Positions 15,335 through 23,146 of a DNA stretch of 63,874 nucleotides are shown here, piece after piece (position 1 is the first letter of the stretch; every line of letters starts with the position of its first letter). Origin of the DNA: Levilactobacillus hammesii DSM 16381. Lineage in GTDB: Bacteria > Bacillota > Bacilli > Lactobacillales > Lactobacillaceae. Location: the NCBI RefSeq assembly GCF_001434395.1, contig NZ_AZFS01000061.1, forward strand, positions 162,803 through 226,676, given 5' to 3'. The position numbers and the translations under genes are program-made. Under the pieces are notes generated by a model that did not search any database, was not told where the DNA came from, and saw only the letters and a list, made by a program, of their open reading frames with translations.

Positions 15335-16459
15335 ATGAAGATTAAAGCTGCAGTTGTTGATAAGCAAAGTGCTGATTTTGAAATTCGTGATGACGTTGAA
15401 CTGGCCGAAATGGGTCCCGACGATCTTCAGGTCCACATGGTAGCGAGTGGGATCTGTCACTCTGACGAAGCGCTCCGTACCGGGGTTGCCGTCATTGACT
15501 ACCCTATCGTGTTAGGTCACGAAGGCTCTGGGATTGTCGAAAAAGTTGGGCCAGAAGTTACCCAATTCAAGCCCGGTGATCACGTCGTTCTGAGTTTCTA
15601 CGGCTGTGGGAACTGCAAGAGCTGTTTAAAGGGGATTCCAACCCAATGTGAAAACTACGCAGCTAACAACCTGTCCGGGGTTCGTCCTGACGGGACGGCG
15701 CACTTCACCGAAAATGGCCACAAGGTTGCCGACATGTTTGACCAAAGCTCCTTCACTTCCACCACGGTGGTTCGTGAACGGAACGCCGTTAAAGTCGACA
15801 AGGACTTGGATTTGCGGGGCTTAGGTCCTCTGGGCTGTGGCTACGTCACGGGTTCTGGGACTGTGCTCAACACCTTGAAGCCAAAACCTGGTGACACCAT
15901 CGCCGTCTTTGGGACCGGTGCCGTTGGGTTGGCTGCCATGATGGCCGGCCGGATTTCCGGATGCACTAAGGTTATTGCGATCGACATCGTCGACTCTCGT
16001 TTGAAGTTGGCTAAGGAACTCGGTGCCACGGATACCATTAACAGTAAGAACGTTGACGACGTGGTCAAGGCTGTCCAAGACTTAACTGGCGGCTATGGGG
16101 TTAACTACGCGGTTGATACGACCGGGGTTGCCAGCGTTATCTCCAGTTCCATCAATGCCTTGGCACAAGGTGGGACTTCAGCTGCTATCGCCGTCACCAA
16201 CCACCACATCGACTTGGATACCTGGAATGACCTCTGTGTCAACGACAAGAGTGTTATCGGGGTCAACATGGGTGATTCCATTCCTCAAGTTGATATTCCA
16301 CGGTTGATTGAATTTAGTAAATTAGGGATGTTCGACTATCAAAAGACTGAAAAGTTCTACAAGTTCAGTCAAATCAACGAAGCCAATGCTGATTCCGTTT
16401 CTGGGAAGACCATCAAGCCAGTCTTGGTCATTGATGAAGACTACGTTCCTGGGAAATAA
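15335..16459 (+). CDS. zinc-dependent alcohol dehydrogenase (aryl/benzyl-alcohol type)
   Basis: A 374-residue medium-chain dehydrogenase. Catalytic zinc ligands are Cys in SGICHSDEA, His in LGHEGSG and a later Cys in LGCGYVTGSG. The structural zinc loop is CGNCKSCLKGIPTQCENY. The NAD-binding site reads FGTGAVGLAA. The class resembles aryl-alcohol and class III type enzymes. The ATG at 15335 follows GAGGTG; upstream in-frame starts fall inside the promoter region. A cre site overlaps the -35, so expression should rise when preferred sugars are used up. Confidence 0.85.
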   Translation: MKIKAAVVDKQSADFEIRDDVELAEMGPDDLQVHMVASGICHSDEALRTGVAVIDYPIVLGHEGSGIVEKVGPEVTQFKPGDHVVLSFYGCGNCKSCLKGIPTQCENYAANNLSGVRPDGTAHFTENGHKVADMFDQSSFTSTTVVRERNAVKVDKDLDLRGLGPLGCGYVTGSGTVLNTLKPKPGDTIAVFGTGAVGLAAMMAGRISGCTKVIAIDIVDSRLKLAKELGATDTINSKNVDDVVKAVQDLTGGYGVNYAVDTTGVASVISSSINALAQGGTSAAIAVTNHHIDLDTWNDLCVNDKSVIGVNMGDSIPQVDIPRLIEFSKLGMFDYQKTEKFYKFSQINEANADSVSGKTIKPVLVIDEDYVPGK

Positions 16460-16479
16460 AGCGTGACTCGTGTCTAACT

Positions 16480-16521
16480 AAAACCGGAAGATCTGTGCTG
16501 AGACGCAGGTCTTCCGGTTTT
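16480..16521 (+). terminator. terminator after the alcohol dehydrogenase gene
   Basis: AAAACCGGAAGATCTG / CAGGTCTTCCGGTTTT, 16-bp stem with one GU-type position and a T run. Confidence 0.85.
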
Positions 16522-16721
16522 TGCGTTGTCTCTTGTGTATGTTACTTAAAAATGACCGCGCTCCGGATTTCAGGGATTCCGCCTGCCTTTCACCCGGTAT
16601 GCCTAATGTTCACACCGGTCGCTAGCACAACCCCATTCATCGGCTCAGCTGTATGTCCCCACATTGAAATCCACCCTCATCCATCGTAAACTAGACCTAT
16701 ATCTAAAGGAGGATCTTCGCC

Positions 16722-17093
16722 ATGGTCACGCGACAAACTATTTTTGATTATATTGAAGATAATTACGGCGTCAAACCCGAATATACCTTCAAGAGTTACC
16801 CTAAGTACGCCGCCCTCAAGAACTTACAGGGCAAGTGGTTCGGACTCGTCATGAATGTTCCTCGTGAAAAGCTCGGGCTATCCGGTACCGCCGAAGTCGA
16901 TGTGCTCGACGTTAAAATCGACCCCGAACTGGGCAGTATTTTACGCGAGCAACCCGCCTACCTTGCGGGCTATCACATGAACAAGGACCACTGGCTGACG
17001 ATTCTGCTCGACCAAGTCGATGACCAAACCGCTTTGCAGCTATTAGATGGCAGTTACCAATTAGTTACTAAAAAAGGCAGTCGTCTAAGCTAA
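16722..17093 (+). CDS. MmcQ/YjbR family protein
   Basis: A 123-residue protein of the YjbR (CyaY-like fold) family. The family pattern is seen in the N-terminal YGVKPEYTFKSYPKYAAL, the central KWFGLVMNV and the C-terminal GYHMNKDHWLTILLD. Family members are thought to bind DNA non-specifically, but the cellular role is not settled. AAAGGAGG precedes the ATG. It is single, between the adh terminator and the T-box region. Confidence 0.8.
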   Translation: MVTRQTIFDYIEDNYGVKPEYTFKSYPKYAALKNLQGKWFGLVMNVPREKLGLSGTAEVDVLDVKIDPELGSILREQPAYLAGYHMNKDHWLTILLDQVDDQTALQLLDGSYQLVTKKGSRLS

Positions 17094-17176
17094 TTATTAA
17101 TAATTAATTCAAGGCTGCGATTCTATCACTGCCAATTAAGCTTCACGAAACTGGCAAAAAAATTTTAAGCACTGGG

Positions 17177-17205
17177 TTGACACTCACTCTTTCGCGGGGT
17201 ACACT
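17177..17205 (+). promoter_or_regulatory. promoter of the T-box transcript
   Basis: TTGACA (17177-17182), 17-base spacer, TACACT (17200-17205). Confidence 0.8.
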
Positions 17206-17236
17206 AGCCTCAATTCAATAAATCGTCCGAAACAAA

Positions 17237-17506
17237 CCATTGAAGTGGAGATCAAGATTATCGTGCACGTCAAGAGAGCCGTCGTTGCTGAGAGTACGGC
17301 CGAACGCAGATAGTTAAATGGACCACCGAGGGCTTCCCCGAAACATTTGGATTACGGGAAGACGTGCGACATACGTCAGTTGTCAGGGAAATGTTAGTTT
17401 CCTGTGGAGAGGGATGGGGTCCGTCTATTTGACGACGACCCATCTAATTAAGGTGGCACCGCGGTTAAAACCGTCCTTAACACATTGGCTGTTGAGGACG
17501 GTTTTT
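17237..17506 (+). promoter_or_regulatory. T-box leader, probably tryptophan-specific
   Basis: The hallmark T-box sequence AAGGTGGCACCGCGG lies at 17450-17464, followed by the terminator hairpin 17467-17506 it competes with. Stem I starts at GTGG (17245) and closes with CCAC (about 17326-17329). The lower helix GATTATC/GATAGTT and distal helix GCCGT/ACGGC bracket the specifier loop, where the 3' strand reads AAATGGA before CCAC, so the specifier should be TGG (Trp). Uncharged tRNA-Trp would let transcription run into the peptide-binding protein gene. The specifier assignment rests on hand folding. Confidence 0.8.
17467..17506 (+). terminator. T-box regulated terminator
   Basis: AAAACCGTCCT..AACA / TGTTGAGGACGGTTTT then TTG; mutually exclusive with the antiterminator formed by the T-box bases. 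Confidence 0.8.
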
Positions 17507-17541
17507 TGCATACATTTAAGTTAACCGAGGAGGAACACCAC

Positions 17542-17712
17542 ATGATCAAACGATGGCAAAGCTCACTGTTATTTCTAACCCAGACACTTACAAAATTTGG
17601 AGGAATACATCATGAGTTTATTAGATCACAAGAAAGCTTTACTATTATGCGCCGGAATCGTTGTTATCGGCGGCGGCATCTTCGCCGTTACCGCCCACTC
17701 GAAATCCACTAA
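17542..17712 (+). CDS. possible leader ORF overlapping the peptide-binding protein gene
   Basis: A 56-codon frame with a strong GAGGAGG site, lying just after the T-box terminator. It contains a Trp codon at position 5 (MIKRW) and runs out of frame about 100 bp into the binding-protein gene, ending in arginine-rich sequence that does not look protein-like. Its early part spans the next gene's ribosome-binding site. It may couple or dampen translation of that gene, or be an accident. Confidence 0.3.
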   Translation: MIKRWQSSLLFLTQTLTKFGGIHHEFIRSQESFTIMRRNRCYRRRHLRRYRPLEIH

Positions 17713-19255
17713 GACCGCTGCGGCCCAACACCTGAACCTGTACCAGACCGCCACCATTTCCAGCCTGGACGTTTCCAAGATCACCGACAACATCTCCGGT
17801 AACGCCCTAAGCCAAGTTGGTGAAGGCCTCTACCGCCTGGACGCCAACAGTCAGGCGAAGAACGCCCTGGCCACCAAGACGACCGTTTCTGATGGCGGTC
17901 ATCAATACACCATCAACCTGCGTCACGATGGCAAATGGAGCAATGGTGAGCCGGTAACTGCTCAGGACTTCGTTTACTCCTGGGAACGGACGCTGAACCC
18001 GAAGTCCAAGTCCGAGTTCACCTACAAGTTCGCCAACATTAAGAATGCCACTGCCATTGCCGCCGGTAAGAAGTCACCATCGACTCTCGGCGTCAAGGCC
18101 GTTGGCAAGTACCAGCTCAAGGTGACGTTAAGCCAACCCGCTTCTTACTTCAAGAAGATGATGGCCGACACCACTTACTACCCCCTGAATGAAAAAGCCG
18201 TGAACAAATACGGTAGCAAATACGGGTCATCTGCCAAGACGACCGTCTACAACGGGCCATTTACCCTGACCAACTGGAGTGGAACCAGCGATAACTGGAC
18301 GTTAAAGAAGAACGCCAACTACGCTGAAAAGAAGAACGTCAAGCTCCAATCCATCAGCTACAAGGTTATCAAGGACAGCACGACGGCTTACAACCTGTAT
18401 CAATCTAAGAAGCTCGACCAGGTTACCCTGAGCGGCGAACAAACCACCCAGAACAAGAACAACCCCGACCTCAAATCATTGGCCGCCGGTCGAATCGGCT
18501 TCATCCAATACAACGAACACAACAAGGTCGCTGCCAACCAAGACCTGCGTACGGCCATTTCACTGGCCATCAACCGCCAGCAGTTAGCAAGTAAGGTTCT
18601 GAAGAACGGGTCACTCCCCGCCAAGACCTTCGGCGTCAAAGACATGATGAAGAACCCTAAGACGGGGGCCGACTTCACCGCCGATGCCTACACCAAGGGC
18701 ACCGTGGATACTGATCCCGCCCAAGCTAAGACGCTGTATCAACGTACCTTGAAGCAACTCGGCCAAAAGTCCGTCACGTTAACCATCACCTGTGGCAATG
18801 ACGATGCCAGCCAAAATATCGCTGAATTTGTTCAAAGCGCCATCACCAGCAAGCTTGGCGCTAAAGTTGAGGTCCGTGCAATGCCTTTCCCATCCATGCT
18901 CAGCAACGTTTCCAAGGGGAACTTCCAGCTGAACCTGACGAGCTGGGGCATGGACTTCGCCGACCCAATTCAATCCCTACAAATCCTGCAATCTACCAGC
19001 AACTCTAACATGGGTCACTACAACAGCAAGACTTACGATGCCGCTTTAAAGGCTGCTGAGGGAACGGACGCCTTAAACAAGACGGCCCGTTACCAAGATC
19101 TGGTTAAGGCCGCACAAACGGCCCTCAAGGATCAAGCCGTTACGCCATTGTATGAAGGCCGCACGAGCACCCTGGTTAATCCCAAGGTCAAAGGGGTTGT
19201 CTACAACAAGTTTAACGGGAGTGCGGATTACCAGAATGCCTATGTTGCCAACTAA
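17612..19255 (+). CDS. peptide ABC transporter substrate-binding protein (SBP family 5)
   Basis: A 547-residue extracellular peptide-binding protein of the OppA/DppA type. An N-terminal membrane segment (about 8-31) is followed by the family-5 fold: GEGLYRLD, the hallmark KWSNGEPVTAQDFVYSWERTLNP near 110-132, and YQNAYVAN at the end. There is no lipobox at the end of the hydrophobic stretch; the only Cys (13) lies inside it, so it may stay as a membrane-anchored protein. The ATG at 17612 has GGAGG eight bases upstream. No permease or ATPase lies nearby, so it must work with a transporter encoded elsewhere. The Trp-type T-box suggests a supply of Trp-containing peptides. Confidence 0.85.
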   Translation: MSLLDHKKALLLCAGIVVIGGGIFAVTAHSKSTKTAAAQHLNLYQTATISSLDVSKITDNISGNALSQVGEGLYRLDANSQAKNALATKTTVSDGGHQYTINLRHDGKWSNGEPVTAQDFVYSWERTLNPKSKSEFTYKFANIKNATAIAAGKKSPSTLGVKAVGKYQLKVTLSQPASYFKKMMADTTYYPLNEKAVNKYGSKYGSSAKTTVYNGPFTLTNWSGTSDNWTLKKNANYAEKKNVKLQSISYKVIKDSTTAYNLYQSKKLDQVTLSGEQTTQNKNNPDLKSLAAGRIGFIQYNEHNKVAANQDLRTAISLAINRQQLASKVLKNGSLPAKTFGVKDMMKNPKTGADFTADAYTKGTVDTDPAQAKTLYQRTLKQLGQKSVTLTITCGNDDASQNIAEFVQSAITSKLGAKVEVRAMPFPSMLSNVSKGNFQLNLTSWGMDFADPIQSLQILQSTSNSNMGHYNSKTYDAALKAAEGTDALNKTARYQDLVKAAQTALKDQAVTPLYEGRTSTLVNPKVKGVVYNKFNGSADYQNAYVAN

Positions 19256-19415
19256 CTTCTAAATTCACGAGGGTGGGCCGTTGCAGTGACGTTTAAAAAC
19301 GGTATAATTAAATTAGCAACTTAATTACGCGTTTTCATAACTCGGGTTGACCGCTGAAAGCTTTGATGACGGTACCGCCTTAGGGTTAAAACGTCATAGA
19401 AAGGTCTCAGAAGTT

Positions 19416-19943
19416 ATGGACAGTCAATCAGACAAAACACCATTACGGCATGACCATTACCCGACCACTGCGGCTGAGTACGAGGCAGAACTGACCGAAA
19501 CGGAAGCCGAATTTGAAGAACAACTGGAAGAAGTCGAAGATAAGGTTCACGGTCAGGTTCAGCGTTACCTGTTATTCGGGGCGCTAACCGTCGTTGTTAA
19601 CATCGCCCTCTTCTATTTCCTAGCACACACGTTGGGCATTGAATATCAACTGGCCAACTTCATTGATTGGTTGCTGGTCGTTCAAGGGTCCTTCTGGTTA
19701 GACCGGACGTTTGTGTTCAAGCACAAGTCCAAGACGCCTTTCCGGGAAATGGGAACCTTCTACAGCACACGGGTAGCAACCTACCTGATTGAATTCGTCA
19801 TGTTGTGGCTTGGAATTTCTGTTATGGGCGCCAACGGGACTATCACCAAGATTATTGGTCACGCGGTCGCCGTCACGGTTAACTACTTCCTGTCGATGAA
19901 GGTTGTTTTCAAACACAAACCAGCTAAGGAAGAAACGAAGTAA
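19416..19943 (+). CDS. GtrA family membrane protein
   Basis: A 175-residue protein. An acidic N-terminal coil (EAELTETEAEFEEQLEEVEDK, about 23-45, a short coiled coil) precedes four GtrA-type helices: RYLLFGALTVVVNIALFYFL, then LANFIDWLLVVQGSFWLDRTFVF, TRVATYLIEFVMLW and the last containing AVAVTVNYFLSMKVVF. GtrA proteins are linked to movement of lipid-linked sugars during wall polysaccharide or teichoic acid decoration. The ATG at 19416 has GAAAGG upstream. Here the gene stands alone, without a glycosyltransferase. Confidence 0.8.
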   Translation: MDSQSDKTPLRHDHYPTTAAEYEAELTETEAEFEEQLEEVEDKVHGQVQRYLLFGALTVVVNIALFYFLAHTLGIEYQLANFIDWLLVVQGSFWLDRTFVFKHKSKTPFREMGTFYSTRVATYLIEFVMLWLGISVMGANGTITKIIGHAVAVTVNYFLSMKVVFKHKPAKEETK

Positions 19944-19952
19944 GTTAAAAAT

Positions 19953-19982
19953 TAAGCGGTCATCTCGTTGAGACGGCCGCTT
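19953..19982 (+). terminator. terminator after the GtrA gene
   Basis: AAGCGG-C / G-CCGCTT stem around GTTGAGA loop, then TTTTT. Confidence 0.6.
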
Positions 19983-20012
19983 TTTCATTTCAAATGAAGG
20001 TTGGAACTGCTC

Positions 20013-20585
20013 ATGTCACTCTCACTGCTTCTCACCAGCATCGGTATCTTCTTCGTCACGGACACCGATGACCTGGTGGTGCTCCTCCTCTTGTGGTTGG
20101 CGGCACACGGCCAGCGGCAACGACGCACGATTATCCTCGGCCAATACTTGGGAATCATCACCTTAATCCTCGCCTCCTGGCTGATCAGCCGGGGCATGTT
20201 GCACTTCAACGTGGCTCACTGGACGCACTGGCTGGGATTGGTGCCCTTTATTCTGGGGATCACCGGCCTCATCAATTGGTGGCCGGCCCGACATAGTCAA
20301 ACCCCACCGCCACGGCTGGCCCAAACCGTCAGTCTGCCGCTCGTCTGGTCGCTGACCATTGGCAACGGTGGCGATAATCTCAGTATTTATATTCCCTTTT
20401 TCACCCGGCTGACGGTTTCCGAATTCGGTGGCGTCTTCCTGGTCTTTCTGGTCATGGTGGGCCTGTGGCTCGGTATCAGTCACCGCCTAGCTCGTTCCAC
20501 TACTGCCACCAAGTTTTTCGCGCGATTCGGCGCCTGGTTATCGCCCGTCCTCTTCATCCTGGTCGGACTGCTGATTCTCTTTTAA
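20013..20585 (+). CDS. CadD-like cadmium resistance/cation transporter
   Basis: A 190-residue membrane protein of the CadD family, with five to six helices. The N-terminal SIGIFFVTDTDDLVVLLLL is the family's most recognisable segment, and GNGGDNLSIYIPFF near residue 120 is the second conserved acidic motif. Members confer cadmium resistance in staphylococci; the native substrate here is unknown. The ATG at 20013 was preferred to an in-frame TTG that touches the GAAGG site. A parS-like site and terminator follow directly. Confidence 0.75.
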   Translation: MSLSLLLTSIGIFFVTDTDDLVVLLLLWLAAHGQRQRRTIILGQYLGIITLILASWLISRGMLHFNVAHWTHWLGLVPFILGITGLINWWPARHSQTPPPRLAQTVSLPLVWSLTIGNGGDNLSIYIPFFTRLTVSEFGGVFLVFLVMVGLWLGISHRLARSTTATKFFARFGAWLSPVLFILVGLLILF

Positions 20586-20586
20586 A

Positions 20587-20602
20587 TGTTTCACATGAAA
20601 CA
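20587..20602. promoter_or_regulatory. parS-like site 1
   Basis: TGTTTCACATGAAACA, one base away from the widely conserved parS TGTTTCACGTGAAACA bound by ParB/Spo0J. An identical 16-mer lies at 28314-28329. Both are intergenic. Confidence 0.55.
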
Positions 20603-20603
20603 A

Positions 20604-20646
20604 AACGGTTCGTCACATCCCCAGTAAGTGGGTGTGACGAACCGTT
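20604..20646 (+). terminator. terminator after the CadD-like gene
   Basis: AACGGTTCGTCACA / TGTGACGAACCGTT perfect 14-bp stem, then ATTTTTAT. Confidence 0.8.
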
Positions 20647-20869
20647 ATTTTTATCAGCTAAAGATTGAAAGATGACATCCCCACCATGTCCCGGTATTGG
20701 TAGGCATTTGTGTCATTAAATTCGACTAAATTTGACGCACTCCGGCTCTGATTGTGTTTTACCACGAAAATAGCTGTAAGTGACGACTGCCTGACCTTTC
20801 GAGGTTCAACTAATCACGACCGTTACAGTCATTAACCACAGTCAACTGAGAATACCGCGTAAGCCGTGA
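20647..20869. other. intergenic region before repeat copy 2
   Basis: No reading frame that I can support. The part from about 20780 shares short stretches with the inner hairpins of repeat copy 1 and may belong to the same element. Confidence 0.4.
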
Positions 20870-20976
20870 GGTCGGCAGATATGGGCTCAGGCGCACCGTC
20901 CCAGACCATATCTGCCGACCGGTAAGGCGAAGGGACCACTAGGTTGCCCAATTTTAGGTCGACTGTTTTTACCAGA
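20870..20976 (+). repeat. structured dispersed repeat, copy 2 (short form)
   Basis: Perfect 15-bp stem (20870-20884 with 20906-20920) capped by a 21-base loop, then the 28-base block 20921-20948 shared with copy 1, then a GACC/GGTC hairpin and GACTGTTTTT. The 5' flank (about 20798-20812) carries a CTTTCGAGG-TTCAA stretch that copy 1 has inside its loop. It overlaps the stop codon of the LysE-like gene. Confidence 0.6.
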
Positions 20977-21583
20977 ATAATTGTCCGGCCTGCCAAAGGA
21001 GATATCCCCCGTAGACCATGACCACGATTCCGGAAAGAATGTTGACCCACAGCATCAGCTTTTGTGGCAGGCGTTCCTTCAATAGGCCCAGGATCAGTGT
21101 GATCCCGGCGAACCAGATGGCCGTGGCGGTAATGACCCCCGTAATGAAGGGGAAAACTTCCCCATCGGCCAACGTGCTCCGCAACGCCCCAAACATCAGG
21201 CTGGTATCAATGATCGCCTGTGGGTTAGCCCAGGTCACGACCCAGGCATTGACCAGTGATTTTCCCATGGGCATGGTCTGACTGGAACTCGCCAGCCGAA
21301 AGCTACTGGCCGACCGCAGAATACCAAATCCAATCCACAGAACCAAGATTCCCCCCAGCAACATGATCACGAGCTTGACCGTCTCGTGGGCGCCAATCAG
21401 CGCCCCCATTCCGAAGAAGGCCGCCAACGTCAGCGCCGTATCGGCAAACCAGACCATCACCGCCACGATACCAGCCCGTGGCAGGCGTTGATTAATCGCA
21501 TTGTTAAAAACAAATAAATTTTGCATCCCGATTGACGAGACCAGCGCGATGCTTAGTAACAGCCCGCGGAAAAACATCGACAT
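20969..21583 (-). CDS. LysE family amino acid exporter
   Basis: A 204-residue protein with six predicted helices and the LysE/RhtB pattern. The N-terminus reads SIGMQNLFVFNNAINQ, the middle VVTWANPQAIIDTSLMFGA, and the C-terminal helix ends GGYLLWQAGQL. These match the LysE (basic amino acid) branch including the conserved asparagine-glutamine motif. It should export lysine, arginine or another amino acid. GAGAGGAT precedes the ATG at 21583. The stop codon lies inside repeat copy 2. Confidence 0.8.
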   Translation of the reverse strand: MSMFFRGLLLSIALVSSIGMQNLFVFNNAINQRLPRAGIVAVMVWFADTALTLAAFFGMGALIGAHETVKLVIMLLGGILVLWIGFGILRSASSFRLASSSQTMPMGKSLVNAWVVTWANPQAIIDTSLMFGALRSTLADGEVFPFITGVITATAIWFAGITLILGLLKERLPQKLMLWVNILSGIVVMVYGGYLLWQAGQLFW

Positions 21584-21642
21584 AAGACTCTATCCTCTCA
21601 TTTTGCACTATTTAACGATGATACACCACCTGAATAAAAAAA

Positions 21643-21661
21643 GCAGCCCCGGATGAGCTGC
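21643..21661 (-). terminator. terminator after the acetyltransferase gene
   Basis: GCAGC / GCTGC short stem followed on the minus strand by CTTTTTTTATT. Confidence 0.6.
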
Positions 21662-21714
21662 CGCTGCCACTAATTTTCGAAAATTGCGGGTTTAAAACCT
21701 TAAAATTGCGCGGT

Positions 21715-22311
21715 TCAAAGGAAGTCATGACCCACGAATCCCGTCTTATCCGCCGCTGTAATTGGCCGGATAACTTGGCAAGGATTTCCCGCGGCAATCA
21801 CATTGGCGGGAATGCTGTGGGTCACTACACTATTGGCGCCAATGATGGTTCCGTCCCCAATCGTGACGCCGGGCATCACGGCCACATTAGCCGCTAACCA
21901 GCAGCGGTTGCCAATCGTAATGGGTTTGGCAATACAGCCACCCGTCTGCCGTTCGATCGGATCAAACAGGTGATTACTGGTATACAGCCCCACTCGCGGC
22001 CCAAATAGTACGCCATCACCGATCGTAATCCGACCGCCATCAAGCATCACCACGTCATAATTCGCGTAGAAGTCACGGCCAACGTGGATATTGGCCCCAA
22101 ACTCACAACGGAAATTGGGATTAACCACGGGATTTGCGCCAGTACTGCCCACGAGAGCCGTAAACAGCCGCGCCCGTTCGGCTGGGTCATCGCTTGCATT
22201 CAATGCATTGGTCTTAGCGGTCGCGCGGTCCCGTGCCGCAATCAACAGCGGATCGAGGTCATCGTACGGTTGTTGCGTGGCCATATAAGCAAATTTTTCG
22301 GATAAGTTCAT
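21715..22311 (-). CDS. sugar O-acetyltransferase (maltose/galactoside acetyltransferase type)
   Basis: A 198-residue left-handed beta-helix acetyltransferase of the MAT/GAT class. An N-terminal helical cap (EKFAYMATQQPYDDLDPLL) is followed by hexapeptide repeats with FRCEFGANIHVG, the conserved SNHLFDP loop holding the catalytic His near 114, and GNRCWLAANVAVMPGVTIGDGTIIGANSVV. It should move an acetyl group from acetyl-CoA to a sugar or thiogalactoside. AAAGGAGGG precedes the ATG at 22311. It is single and divergent from the next gene. Confidence 0.85.
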   Translation of the reverse strand: MNLSEKFAYMATQQPYDDLDPLLIAARDRATAKTNALNASDDPAERARLFTALVGSTGANPVVNPNFRCEFGANIHVGRDFYANYDVVMLDGGRITIGDGVLFGPRVGLYTSNHLFDPIERQTGGCIAKPITIGNRCWLAANVAVMPGVTIGDGTIIGANSVVTHSIPANVIAAGNPCQVIRPITAADKTGFVGHDFL

Positions 22312-22415
22312 GAGTCACCCTCCTTTAAAGATCATCATACAAGTTCTGAAAAGCAGTATCAACTCGTCGCAGCACCGGGTATAATGGAGCCAAGACAAAC
22401 TATGGGAGGCACCAC

Positions 22416-23093
22416 ATGAGTCGTAACCATATCATCTATCAAGCTAACATCACTGACAAGGGCGAACCGCAGATTACCTTTACCCCGGATACGCCAAACT
22501 ACGCAGACGTTGACACCTTCCGCGACCTCTTGATGTTGACATTACAGGCAACACAAGACGTCTTGCATCTGTCGGATGCCGATTTTGAAGCCATGGTAAA
22601 CGATGCATTGGCAGAAGCCCAGGCGCGACGCCAAGAACATCTGCTTAAACCAACGGACACCGTCAAACTGATCACGAAGGACCTCGACTCTAATCAACGT
22701 GAAGAGTTTCTCGTGGCGGTACGTGATCTTCAAGACATCACCAATGACGATGATGTTCTGACGATTACAACCCGTGATTTTTCATTTTCCTTCATTGATA
22801 ATGACACCTACAAACAAATCAAGAAAAACATTCCCGCCGATGCCGTCGATCAGATTCCAACGGCATTAGGTATCGATCACATTCTCTACGCCTATCGCGC
22901 CAATCAAGAAGGCGTTGGCCAACTGATTCAGTACGCTCAGGCCAATGACTGCTACACCGATATTACGAGCGAAGACGACGAGGACGTTCCCGACACGCCA
23001 GAAGAATTTGAAAAATTTATGGAACAGGAATTTGGCGATCTCCGAGCAACCGATGACGGTTCAGACAATATTATTCCTTTCCCTAAACGCTAA
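22416..23093 (+). CDS. acidic conserved protein of unknown function
   Basis: A 225-residue, strongly acidic soluble protein that I do not recognise. Visible parts are a helical region with many Asp and Gln (FRDLLMLTLQATQDVLHL), a middle alpha/beta region (KLITKDLDSNQREEFLVAVRDL), and an acidic tail EDDEDVPDTPEEFEKFMEQEF ending IIPFPKR. There is no signal peptide, membrane helix or catalytic motif. Acidic adaptor proteins such as MecA have a similar charge pattern, but its ends do not match MecA. GGGAGG precedes the ATG and a strong terminator follows, so it is a genuine single-gene unit. Confidence 0.7.
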   Translation: MSRNHIIYQANITDKGEPQITFTPDTPNYADVDTFRDLLMLTLQATQDVLHLSDADFEAMVNDALAEAQARRQEHLLKPTDTVKLITKDLDSNQREEFLVAVRDLQDITNDDDVLTITTRDFSFSFIDNDTYKQIKKNIPADAVDQIPTALGIDHILYAYRANQEGVGQLIQYAQANDCYTDITSEDDEDVPDTPEEFEKFMEQEFGDLRATDDGSDNIIPFPKR

Positions 23094-23098
23094 TTGCA

Positions 23099-23135
23099 CT
23101 GCCAGTGGCCTTAATGGTCGCTGGCAGTTTTTTTG
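23099..23135 (+). terminator. terminator after the acidic protein gene
   Basis: CTGCCAG / CTGGCAG stem with TTTTTTT. Confidence 0.8.
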
Positions 23136-23146
23136 GCCAAATATCG

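Noticed and set aside
17612-17660. Lipoprotein signal in the peptide-binding protein using Cys13
   Set aside because: The cysteine is in the middle of the hydrophobic stretch rather than at its end, so it is not a lipobox.
22416-23093. MecA adaptor identity
   Set aside because: Charge pattern fits, but the N-terminal and C-terminal sequences do not match MecA.
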